Of a DNA stretch of 64,000 bases, positions 27,858-35,647 are shown piece after piece. The position numbers and the translations under genes were made by a program. The stretch is from an uncultured Bacteroidales bacterium (lineage in GTDB: Bacteria; Bacteroidota; Bacteroidia; Bacteroidales; Bacteroidaceae). The notes under the pieces were generated by a model. That model saw only the letters and a program-made list of their open reading frames with translations, ran no database searches and was not told where the DNA came from. Position 1 is the stretch's first letter. Every line of letters begins with the position of its first letter. The stretch spans positions 23,322 to 87,321 of the forward strand of contig CACZXN010000004.1 in the NCBI GenBank assembly GCA_902785075.1, given 5' to 3'.

Positions 27858-29324
27858 ATGAAACGAAGCATAAGATACATATTGGCAATTATCACATTTG
27901 CAACATCATTTGCTGCTTCTAAGGCTGTGGTTATCACTCCCGATACCATCATCCTTGGCAAGTATCCTTATGTACGATTCACCGAAAAGGGAGCAGACAT
28001 CCAACTTACCGATAACGAGTTTTATAATATCTCCAGAAAGGTTGTCTTCCCAATCAACAAACACACCCTTCCTGAAGATTCACCATTGTTGAAGGAAATC
28101 GAGAACGAACTGATTCCACTCCTCAACAAGGACAGTCTCTCTATCCGCCGACTGATGATTCGAGGTGCAGCTTCTCCAGATGGCCCTTACCAATTCAACA
28201 AGAACCTCAGCGAGAAGCGAGGACAAGCGCTGTTCGATTTCTTCAATTCCCATTTGACGAATCCTATCAGCGATGATGCATTCACCCATGAGTTCATCGC
28301 AGAAGACTATCACTACCTCTGCGTGATGATGCAAGAGGCAGATGATGCATATTACACGAAAGTGAAAGAACTATGCGACCAATACTTGTCACAGAACAGG
28401 TTCACCGCATTGGAAGCAGCTTTGAAGAAAGTTGATGGTGGTAAGTTGTGGAAACATCTGATAAAGAACTATTTCCCAGAACTGCGTGCCTCACGCTTTG
28501 TCATCTTCCTCGACAAGCCCGAAAAAGACGATTCGGATGCCGTGAAAGCAGGGCAAGTGAGCGAAGCAGAACAAACGGGTAATAAAGGAATTGCGGTTGT
28601 GCCAGAGGTGCCAGAACCCGAAAAGGAAACTGAGCCGGTTATCCTGAAACGTCGTGAGGTGTTGTCAGTCAAGACGAACCTCCTGCTCGACGGAGCCTAT
28701 ATGCCAGGATATGACCGCTGGTGTCCGATACCAAACGTAGCTATCGAATACTACCCACTCTACGGACACTTCACCTTTGGAGCATCCATCGACTTCCCAT
28801 GGTGGCAAGATTATTGGGATCATAAATACTTCCAAGTTCGAAATTACCAATTGGAAGCACGCTATTACCTTCGTTCGGGAGGTATCGAAAACAATGTTCC
28901 TGGTGAGGGAGCCGCCTTCCGAGGTTGGTATGCACAGGCCTATGCTCATGCAGGTCTGTTCAGTCTCTGCTTCGATGCCGATCGTGGTTGGGAAGGCGAA
29001 GGATTCGGTGCCGGATTAGGTCTTGGCTATGTACTCCCCATCAGCCGCAATGGACATTGGCGACTGGAGTTCGGAGTGCAAGCAGGTTTCTTCCGCTGCA
29101 AGTACGACCCCTATCAGTATGAATGTCCAGTCGATCCGACAGAGCAAGACCACCTGTACTATTACAAATGGACACTACCGTCCGACCTCTTCAAGAAACG
29201 GCAGTACAGATACAACTGGATAGGACCTACCCGAATCGGTATAACCCTCAGCTACGACCTGCTCTACAGGCCGGTTCACAAGAAACGAGGTGCCAGCCTC
29301 AAAAACTGGGAACTAAAGAAATAA
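27858..29324 (+). CDS. OmpA-like / DUF3575 outer-membrane protein
   Basis: 488 residues with a signal peptide (ILAIITFATSFAASKA). Residues about 50-170 look OmpA-like ('MIRGAASPDGPYQFNKNLSE' with 'RGQALFDFF', the usual start of the peptidoglycan-binding helix). A Pro/Glu linker (about 225-265) leads to a DUF3575 beta-barrel domain from about residue 268 ('VKTNLLLDGAYMPGYDRW', 'VAIEYYPLYGHFTFG', 'GFGAGLGLGYVLPIS', 'RIGITLSYDLLYRP'). In Bacteroidales such genes commonly lead operons with DUF5119 and fimbrillin genes, as here, suggesting a role in anchoring or exporting the surface fibres. The molecular function is not established. Confidence 0.8.
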   Translation: MKRSIRYILAIITFATSFAASKAVVITPDTIILGKYPYVRFTEKGADIQLTDNEFYNISRKVVFPINKHTLPEDSPLLKEIENELIPLLNKDSLSIRRLMIRGAASPDGPYQFNKNLSEKRGQALFDFFNSHLTNPISDDAFTHEFIAEDYHYLCVMMQEADDAYYTKVKELCDQYLSQNRFTALEAALKKVDGGKLWKHLIKNYFPELRASRFVIFLDKPEKDDSDAVKAGQVSEAEQTGNKGIAVVPEVPEPEKETEPVILKRREVLSVKTNLLLDGAYMPGYDRWCPIPNVAIEYYPLYGHFTFGASIDFPWWQDYWDHKYFQVRNYQLEARYYLRSGGIENNVPGEGAAFRGWYAQAYAHAGLFSLCFDADRGWEGEGFGAGLGLGYVLPISRNGHWRLEFGVQAGFFRCKYDPYQYECPVDPTEQDHLYYYKWTLPSDLFKKRQYRYNWIGPTRIGITLSYDLLYRPVHKKRGASLKNWELKK

Positions 29325-29338
29325 AAACGGAAATAGAT

Positions 29339-29605
29339 ATGGATGAAATTACTCATAACGAAGAACAATTTGATACGGTTAGCGAACCAACTGCGACCTA
29401 TTCTATAAGTCGCACATCAATAAAAAGACAGTCGAAACCTTGCGACGACCCCTTCAATGATGTTGACTTTGGGTATGCGAGGTCTGTTGAAGAACTGAAT
29501 GCCGCCCTTCTAGAAGCAGAAGCAGAGCGAAAGGATCCGACGAAGTGGATTACCTCTGCGGAGTTTCACGAACGTGTAGAAAGTAAGTACACATGGCTCA
29601 GGTAG
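29339..29605 (+). CDS. Putative antitoxin of a ParE/RelE-type pair
   Basis: 88 residues, acidic and probably partly disordered. Start at 29339 (MDEITHNEEQF) is 14 bp behind the DUF3575 stop; the longer open frame overlaps that gene and is discarded. The end has 'DPTKWITSAEFHERVESK', a helix like those antitoxins use to clamp their toxin. No clear DNA-binding motif. It overlaps the toxin-like gene by 13 bp, the usual layout of such pairs. Call rests mainly on the partner. Confidence 0.6.
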   Translation: MDEITHNEEQFDTVSEPTATYSISRTSIKRQSKPCDDPFNDVDFGYARSVEELNAALLEAEAERKDPTKWITSAEFHERVESKYTWLR

Positions 29606-29913
29606 TATGGCGTGAGAAAGCAGCGAGACTGTTAGCAGCTCACCTTGATTATGCATTTGCAGAGTTTGGGCGCAAAGCACTCAGCAATTGGTATAAAGAA
29701 ATCAAGCAAATTGAATCACGCATGTCAATCCATCCTGAATCATACACAATCGAGCCGCTATTAGCCGATAAAAGCAAAAAGTATCGAGGTGCAATCATCA
29801 TGAAGAAATTCAAACTGATCCACTTCTACGATATTAAGACTGATACGGTTTACATTGATTACATTTGGGATATGCGAATGAACCCTGAAATGCTTAAGGA
29901 ATTGAGCAACTAA
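29593..29913 (+). CDS. ParE/RelE-superfamily toxin-like protein
   Basis: 106 residues. 'VVWREKAARLLAAHLDYAF' at the start, a helical pair, then the beta-sheet core 'KYRGAIIMKKFKLIHFYD' and 'DTVYIDYIWDMRMNPE' at the end match the ParE/RelE fold and size. Targets would be gyrase (ParE) or ribosome-bound mRNA (RelE). It sits in the same direction within the surface-protein block, between the DUF3575 and DUF5119 genes. Confidence 0.75.
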   Translation: MAQVVWREKAARLLAAHLDYAFAEFGRKALSNWYKEIKQIESRMSIHPESYTIEPLLADKSKKYRGAIIMKKFKLIHFYDIKTDTVYIDYIWDMRMNPEMLKELSN

Positions 29914-29924
29914 ATAGACACTCT

Positions 29925-29962
29925 AAAGGCCAATAAGGCCCATGAGGCCAATGAGACCCATC
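29925..29962 (-). repeat. 9-bp minisatellite before the DUF5119 gene
   Basis: About four units (GGCCAATAA, GGCCCATGA, GGCCAATGA, GACCCATCA) in the leader of the DUF5119 gene. Confidence 0.85.
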
Positions 29963-29978
29963 AAAAAAATAAGAACAA

Positions 29979-31214
29979 ATGATGCCCAACAACCGACATA
30001 ACATCTTCGCAGCAGCATGGCAGCAGTCATGCCGCTGGGGACATTCTGTACGCCGTCAGACAGCCAGTCTGTTGGCAGCTGTTGTTGTGAGTACCTTATT
30101 TTTCACGCTTGCGTGCGAGCGCGAGCCTGTTCTCCACCTCCACGAGGGTGCAGAACCAATAGATATCAACATTCCAATCATCAACCTCGACCTCTCAACC
30201 TACTGGGACTATGAGTTCGTCTATGGTGTGACCTACGACTGGAAGGCAGAGTGGTATTACGGATGGGATGCGATAGACTACCAGATCTTCGGAAATATCG
30301 GATATACCGAGCCAAAGGTATTCAACCTACGTAGATACTTCACCTTCCACATCCCATTCGCTCCTCACACACAGGTGATTGCCAACACCGTCACAGGAAA
30401 CTCCTTCCAAGGAAAGTACAATTTCGGTTTCTGGGACCTGCTCGTTTGGAACGACGTGGTTACCATCGATGGAATTCAGAGTTTGAACTTCGACGAATCC
30501 ACAACACTTGACTATGTAACGGCTTACACCAACCAGACCATGGTTCCGACCCGATATCAGGCTCCGAAATACACCCGTGCATTCTACGAACCCGAGGCAC
30601 TCTTCTCAGCCTATGAACAGGCCATCGAAGTCAACGAAAACCTTGACGGATTCGAGTACGATCCTGTGCGCGATTTGTGGGTCAAGCGTTTGGACATGCT
30701 TTTGAAACCTGTAACTTACATTTATCTCCCACAGATTATTCTGCACAACAACCATAACAAGATTGTCAACGTAGATGGATCGGGCAACCTCTCTGGAATG
30801 GCCCGTACGGTGAACATCAACACAGGTATATCTGGTTCAGATGCCGTCACCGTCCACTACAATGTGCGATTCAAGCCATACTGCCTCAAAGACCAAGAGG
30901 TGGTCGACATCATCGGAGGACGCCTCATGACCTTCGGAATGTGCGACCTCAATCCAAATGCCATCACACGGCAGGAAGATATACCAGAAAATCGTCGTCA
31001 CTTCATGGATGTCACCATGCTGTTCAACAACGGTATCGACTCCACCTTCGTGTTCGACGTAACCGACCAAGTAAGGCAGAAGTACAAAGGAGGGGTGCTC
31101 ACCATCGAACTCGATATGGACACCATCCCAGTTCCATCACGATCAGGAGGCTCTGCCTTCGATGCCGTTGTGAAAGACTACGAAGATGGAGGAACCCACG
31201 AATTTGAGATGTAA
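29979..31214 (+). CDS. DUF5119 lipoprotein
   Basis: 411 residues. An N-terminal basic stretch and hydrophobic core (SLLAAVVVSTLFFTLAC) end at a lipobox Cys. The body has 'INIPIINLDLSTYWDYEF', 'FHIPFAPHTQVIANTVTG', 'YTNQTMVPTRYQAPK', 'VTYIYLPQIILHNNHNKI' and 'GMARTVNINTGISGSDAVTV', which I recognise as DUF5119 from Bacteroidales fimbrial loci. It may be an anchor or accessory subunit like Mfa2/FimB, but that is inferred from position between the DUF3575 and fimbrillin genes. Confidence 0.8.
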   Translation: MMPNNRHNIFAAAWQQSCRWGHSVRRQTASLLAAVVVSTLFFTLACEREPVLHLHEGAEPIDINIPIINLDLSTYWDYEFVYGVTYDWKAEWYYGWDAIDYQIFGNIGYTEPKVFNLRRYFTFHIPFAPHTQVIANTVTGNSFQGKYNFGFWDLLVWNDVVTIDGIQSLNFDESTTLDYVTAYTNQTMVPTRYQAPKYTRAFYEPEALFSAYEQAIEVNENLDGFEYDPVRDLWVKRLDMLLKPVTYIYLPQIILHNNHNKIVNVDGSGNLSGMARTVNINTGISGSDAVTVHYNVRFKPYCLKDQEVVDIIGGRLMTFGMCDLNPNAITRQEDIPENRRHFMDVTMLFNNGIDSTFVFDVTDQVRQKYKGGVLTIELDMDTIPVPSRSGGSAFDAVVKDYEDGGTHEFEM

Positions 31215-31215
31215 A

Positions 31216-31257
31216 ACCCATAAGGCCCATGAGCCCAATAAGCCCCATGAGCCCAAT
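31216..31257 (-). repeat. 9-bp minisatellite between DUF5119 and first fimbrillin gene
   Basis: Units ACCCATAAG, GCCCATGAG, CCCAATAAG, CCCCATGAG, CCCAATCAA directly after the DUF5119 stop. Confidence 0.88.
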
Positions 31258-31272
31258 CAAACAAGAAAACAA

Positions 31273-32934
31273 ATGTCAAAAGAAGATATGAATATGAAAA
31301 CAAGAAATCTTTTAGTACTTGCAACAGCCATCGTAGCGTTGGCAAGTTGCTCCAATGAAGAGTTTGTTGGACAAGGTTTGTCCACTCCAGACCCAACCAC
31401 GAAATCAATACCTATCAGCTTTGGACAGGATTTCAAAGCAGTCACTCGTGCATCACACGAGAAATCTGCAGAACTGCTGGGCAAAAAGTTCTTACTCTAT
31501 GGCACCAAGACCATTGGAGGAACCACAAGTCCCGTCTTTGACAACTTTGTAGTAGAGTATGTTGCCAGTTCAGCAGGTAATTCACTCACGAACTCCGACG
31601 ATTGGGAGTATTCAGGTAAGGTATCTAAGAAAGGTGCCACCCAGACTGTCAAATATTGGGATTATAGTGCCGAGCGTTTCGACTTCGTAGCAGCAGCAGG
31701 TCTTGCTGACGACGAACTCATCACCAGCACTACTCAAGGAATGCGTATCAATGTCACAGATGCCGCATCCATGACGAGCATCTACGTTGCCGATCGTATA
31801 ACAGCGACTCCTACGGCACAGGAAAAGACAGAAACGACTCCTGCAACCACCCCATACAACAACACGGTACAGTTCCAGTTCCGTCGTTTGGGAGCCCAGA
31901 TGCGTATCGGTTTCTATGAGACCGTTCCTGGATACGCCGTAAAGGACCTTGTGTTCTACTATATCGGAGCACCTTCGGGTAGCAAAGAAATCGGAGTGGG
32001 ATCCGCATTCCCAACGTCAGGTAAATACACCGTAACCTACGATGATGTTACAAATGAAGCAAAGGTATCCTTTGCAGGTGCAGACAACCAGATGGCATTC
32101 TGTAACAAATTTGGTCAGTTGGATTACACCTCAGCATTAACTCAGGAAGGCGTAACAGACAAGCCATACCTCACCACAGACGGAAAAGCCAGTGCTACAG
32201 CTGTCAATGCGTTCCTGGGTACTACATCCAGTACAGCCACCTATGGCAAAGGCACCTACACCGTCGATGGAGAGTCTGGTGTATCCACCTATTTTAAACC
32301 GATTCTTCCCAACGAGAACAATTCGCTGAAGATGCAGTTGCGTGTCGACTACACCCTTATTGCTCTCGACGGTACTGGCGACTCACTCCACGTACGTGAT
32401 GCTTATGTCAGCGTACCTGCTGATTTCCTGAAGTGGAAGCCCAACTACTCTTATACTTACTTATTTAAGATTTCCGACAAAAGCAACGGCTATACTGGTG
32501 AAGGTGGCGGAGGCAACACCACTACTGGTCCTGGTCGCGACCCAGACCCTGAAAACGGTGGCGGAGACAACGATCCGGTCATAGATCCCGAAACGGGCAA
32601 GGTGATTCCTCCTTATATCCCCGATCCCAAATATCCATTGATAGACGATCCGGACAACCCAGGCAACAAGATTCCTGACCCCAATGCTCCGCTCGTTCCC
32701 AACCCCAAATATCCAGAAGGACCTGATGGCGACCAGCACGACCCATCAAATCCTGTACCTGTGCCATCGATACCCGATCCGTTAAATCCTGGAAACACAA
32801 TTCCTGACCCAGAGAACCCTGCCAGCCTCTTCCCCATCACATTCGATGCTGTGGTTGTAGAAGCAGAAGAAGGTTCACAGACTGTTTATACAGAGATTGA
32901 CGGCACAGATAACAGTTCAACTACAGAACACTAA
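31273..32934 (+). CDS. Fimbrillin-like surface lipoprotein 1, Pro-rich C-terminal part
   Basis: 553 residues from 31273 (MNMKTRN at 31288 is an alternative). Lipoprotein signal ends 'VALASC' (Cys26) followed by SNEE, an acidic surface-export signal. 'FKAVTRAS' has Arg59-Ala60, at the place where type V pilins are cut by an Arg-specific protease. The core shows the shared block 'FRRLGAQMRIGFYETVPGYA' and 'PNYSYTYLFKISD'. After about residue 415 comes a low-complexity stretch of 'PDPxNPGNxIPDP' repeats (nt about 32515-32825), then 'LFPITFDAVVVEAEE', the same closing block seen in the next two genes. Likely a pilus subunit or surface adhesin. Confidence 0.83.
   Translation: MSKEDMNMKTRNLLVLATAIVALASCSNEEFVGQGLSTPDPTTKSIPISFGQDFKAVTRASHEKSAELLGKKFLLYGTKTIGGTTSPVFDNFVVEYVASSAGNSLTNSDDWEYSGKVSKKGATQTVKYWDYSAERFDFVAAAGLADDELITSTTQGMRINVTDAASMTSIYVADRITATPTAQEKTETTPATTPYNNTVQFQFRRLGAQMRIGFYETVPGYAVKDLVFYYIGAPSGSKEIGVGSAFPTSGKYTVTYDDVTNEAKVSFAGADNQMAFCNKFGQLDYTSALTQEGVTDKPYLTTDGKASATAVNAFLGTTSSTATYGKGTYTVDGESGVSTYFKPILPNENNSLKMQLRVDYTLIALDGTGDSLHVRDAYVSVPADFLKWKPNYSYTYLFKISDKSNGYTGEGGGGNTTTGPGRDPDPENGGGDNDPVIDPETGKVIPPYIPDPKYPLIDDPDNPGNKIPDPNAPLVPNPKYPEGPDGDQHDPSNPVPVPSIPDPLNPGNTIPDPENPASLFPITFDAVVVEAEEGSQTVYTEIDGTDNSSTTEH
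32515..32825 (+). repeat. Pro/Asp-rich peptide repeat inside fimbrillin-like gene 1
   Basis: Encodes degenerate repeats around 'IPDPxxPLxDxPxNPGN'. It separates the fimbrillin core from the shared closing block and has no counterpart in the two neighbouring paralogs, so it looks like an inserted stalk. Confidence 0.8.
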
Positions 32935-32979
32935 ATAATAAATACCTCAATCAAGTATCAACTACTAAATACATACATT

Positions 32980-35385
32980 ATGAGAAAGAATCTGTTAATC
33001 ATCGCAGCAATTGCCACAACAATGTTGACAGGCTGCTCAAGCGACGATTTCGTGGGAGATGATTCCATTACTGATCCTACGAATCAAGTGCCCATCAACT
33101 TTGGATCCTACTTCAAAGCGATGACTCGTGCAGATGTTACAGGCGCTGACGCTGCTGCCCTCCTGGGCAAAAAGTTCGTAGTGTCCGGCTACAAAGGTTC
33201 GCAGACCACATGGAATGCAAGCAACAACAGCATCGTCTTCGACAACTACCTGGTAGAATGGAGCGAGAATACAGCCAATACCACAGAGTCTAATACGAAC
33301 AACTGGGAATATGTCGGTAAAGATCGTATTCAGCATGCCATCGACAATGGTGTTACTGCTCAGACCATCAAGTACTGGGACTACAGCAAGCCTCAGTACG
33401 ACTTCATTGCTTGGTCAACGGGTGATAAGACTGCAATATTCACTGAGCCTACTACAGGTATCCCTGCAGGAAGTGTTCTCGTTTCAGCTATCACACCTTC
33501 TACCATCGGTACTAAGGCTTACACCTTCACAGGTTCTGCTGCAGACTTGGCAAACTGCTATATAGCTGACATCGTGACAGCAAAGAAAGGTGCTGATTAT
33601 AACAAACCTGTTACCTTCCGTTTCCGTCAACTCGGTACTAAGGTACGTATCGGTATCTACGAGACCGTTCCTGGCTACTCAGTAAAGGATGTGAAGTTCT
33701 ATAGTGGTGCTGCTGTAGCACTCACAGGCGACGCAACAGATGCTAATGCGAAGATTTTCTCCACCGTTGAAAATGGTATCTTCCAACAAGGAACCTACAC
33801 TATCACTTTCCCAACTGTGGACGATGAATCATCTGCAGACAACAACCAAGCTCATGTTACATTTGCACCAAAATCAGGAGCTGCACAAGAGAAAGTGGTC
33901 AACTGGGGTGGTTTGACATACACCACAAAAGAAGATGGCGAGAAGTCAACAGATAATGTTTACCTTGGTCGCACGTCCAACAAGGCATCGTTTGCTGGTA
34001 ATGCAGCCAACAACTATTATGTTGTCTATCTGCCAAACGAAAGTGGTACGAACCTCAACCTACGTGTGAACTACACACTGGAGTCAACCGACGGTAGTGG
34101 TGAGGTCATCGAAGTGAAGGGTGCTACCGCTCAGGTTCCATCCATCTATACACAATGGAAGCCTGGCTTTGCTTACACCTATCTCTTCAAGATTTCTGAT
34201 AAGACTAATGGCCACACAGGTGTTTATGACCCAACACAGCCAGATAACACCACTGTCAACTCAGATCCCGCGGGTCTCTACCCTATCACCTTCGATGCCA
34301 TCGTAGTGAACGCAGAGGACAACGATCAGACACAGGAGACCATTACACTTGTCTCTACACCAAGCATCACCACCTACCAGAAAGGCTCTAACGTTGTGAA
34401 CAACAACGAATATGCAACTGGTAATCCTATCTACGTTACTGTCAACGATGGTACAACCGCTTCTACTCCTGACCTTGCCAACGGTGCTCTTCAGGACCTC
34501 ACAGGCAAAGCAACCCTCTATACTCTTACGGGCAACTACACAGAAGCAGAAGTTGTTGATGCATTGGCTGTACGAGAAGATGGTACTGGCATCAAGGGCC
34601 GCAGCGGACTGGTGCTGACTCCAGCTACTCTTGAACTTACTAACAAAGTTGAATATGGTGTTGATGGCAATGCTATCGACCTAACTGATGGTGCCACGAA
34701 GAAAGCGGCTAAGTTCACTCCTACTGCCACTACCACATACGCATTCGTTTACACTAAGACAGCTCCAACTAGCACAACTGATTGCTACGAGCAAGTCACA
34801 AAAGCTGCAGGAGCAGACGTAACGGGTCTATACCGCAACTTCAATCTGACTGCCGTAACAGGTGATGCACGATTTGGAGCAACATATATGAAAATGACTG
34901 ATGGTGTCTTAACTCCGGAAACGAAGTTTGTGGGACAAGCTGTAACAAACCTCTACACACCTTCAGGTGATGCTGAACCTTACACTTACACCTCTGCTTC
35001 AGGCTATGCTGCAACAGGTACTACCTATTACTATACAACCGACGGTGGTACCACTTACAAAGCAGTTCACCCTGTAGATTATGCTGACTTTGCAAGTGCA
35101 ACAGACCTCTACACCTTCAACGGTACAACTTACACCCTTAAGACTGATACCGAGCCTCAAGATGGTACTGCTTACTATCAGAAGACAACTGTCGGAACAG
35201 AGGATGTTTACACCTACTGTGTTATCCTACCAGAGCAGGTTGATGGCTTGTACATATATCAGTTCGATGCAAATGGCAAGTATGAATGTATGGCTGGTGA
35301 GAAAGCATTAGCTGATCATGGTTACTTCGACAAGTACACCAAGAACAACGGTGTTTATTACACAAAGATTATTAAGGTTCAATAA
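32980..35385 (+). CDS. Fimbrillin-like surface lipoprotein 2
   Basis: 801 residues. Signal peptide ends 'MLTGC' (Cys19) then SSDD. 'FKAMTRADV' gives the Arg50-Ala51 processing-like site. 'FRQLGTKVRIGIYETVPGYS' and 'WKPGFAYTYLFKISDKTNG' are shared with gene 1, followed by 'LYPITFDAIVVNAEDNDQ'. The last 350 residues form repeated beta-rich modules around 'LYTFNGTTYTLKTDT' and 'GTAYYQKTT', similar to pieces found in the other large proteins of the block. It ends 'YYTKIIKVQ'. A T-arm-like hairpin follows within 10 bp. Probable structural subunit or adhesin of the same fibre. Confidence 0.83.
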   Translation: MRKNLLIIAAIATTMLTGCSSDDFVGDDSITDPTNQVPINFGSYFKAMTRADVTGADAAALLGKKFVVSGYKGSQTTWNASNNSIVFDNYLVEWSENTANTTESNTNNWEYVGKDRIQHAIDNGVTAQTIKYWDYSKPQYDFIAWSTGDKTAIFTEPTTGIPAGSVLVSAITPSTIGTKAYTFTGSAADLANCYIADIVTAKKGADYNKPVTFRFRQLGTKVRIGIYETVPGYSVKDVKFYSGAAVALTGDATDANAKIFSTVENGIFQQGTYTITFPTVDDESSADNNQAHVTFAPKSGAAQEKVVNWGGLTYTTKEDGEKSTDNVYLGRTSNKASFAGNAANNYYVVYLPNESGTNLNLRVNYTLESTDGSGEVIEVKGATAQVPSIYTQWKPGFAYTYLFKISDKTNGHTGVYDPTQPDNTTVNSDPAGLYPITFDAIVVNAEDNDQTQETITLVSTPSITTYQKGSNVVNNNEYATGNPIYVTVNDGTTASTPDLANGALQDLTGKATLYTLTGNYTEAEVVDALAVREDGTGIKGRSGLVLTPATLELTNKVEYGVDGNAIDLTDGATKKAAKFTPTATTTYAFVYTKTAPTSTTDCYEQVTKAAGADVTGLYRNFNLTAVTGDARFGATYMKMTDGVLTPETKFVGQAVTNLYTPSGDAEPYTYTSASGYAATGTTYYYTTDGGTTYKAVHPVDYADFASATDLYTFNGTTYTLKTDTEPQDGTAYYQKTTVGTEDVYTYCVILPEQVDGLYIYQFDANGKYECMAGEKALADHGYFDKYTKNNGVYYTKIIKVQ

Positions 35386-35394
35386 TACCAATTT

Positions 35395-35423
35395 GCCAGG
35401 TGGGGTTCGACTCCCCTCCTGGT
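35395..35423 (+). other. tRNA T-arm-like hairpin behind fimbrillin-like gene 2
   Basis: GCCAGG-T-GGGG, loop TTCGACT, CCCC-T-CCTGGT: ten pairs with one T-T mismatch. Stem and loop equal a tRNA T-arm on an acceptor-like stem, but no D or anticodon arm is present. It begins 9 bp after the stop and might end or protect the mRNA. Confidence 0.7.
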
Positions 35424-35504
35424 AGCAAAAACCCAATCCCAAGGGTGAGGGTCTGAGACGAAAAAAACGAACTCAAAAAAGGCGACGGTCGCACGGGTTC
35501 AGTT

Positions 35505-35569
35505 CGCAGTTACCTCGCAGTTACCTCGCAGTTACCTCGCAGTTACCTCGCAGTTAAGTCGCAGGTAAG
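35505..35569. repeat. 11-bp tandem array (CGCAGTTACCT)
   Basis: Four perfect CGCAGTTACCT units (35505, 35516, 35527, 35538) followed by CGCAGTTAAGT and CGCAGGTAAG. It lies in the 262-bp gap between fimbrillin-like genes 2 and 3; apart from the hairpin before it I see no gene there. Confidence 0.95.
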
Positions 35570-35647
35570 AAAAGGGCGATAAGCTCACCAACAAAAGAAA
35601 CAAAACTCAAATGAGAATAAATAAATAATAAAGTATAATTATTAAAA

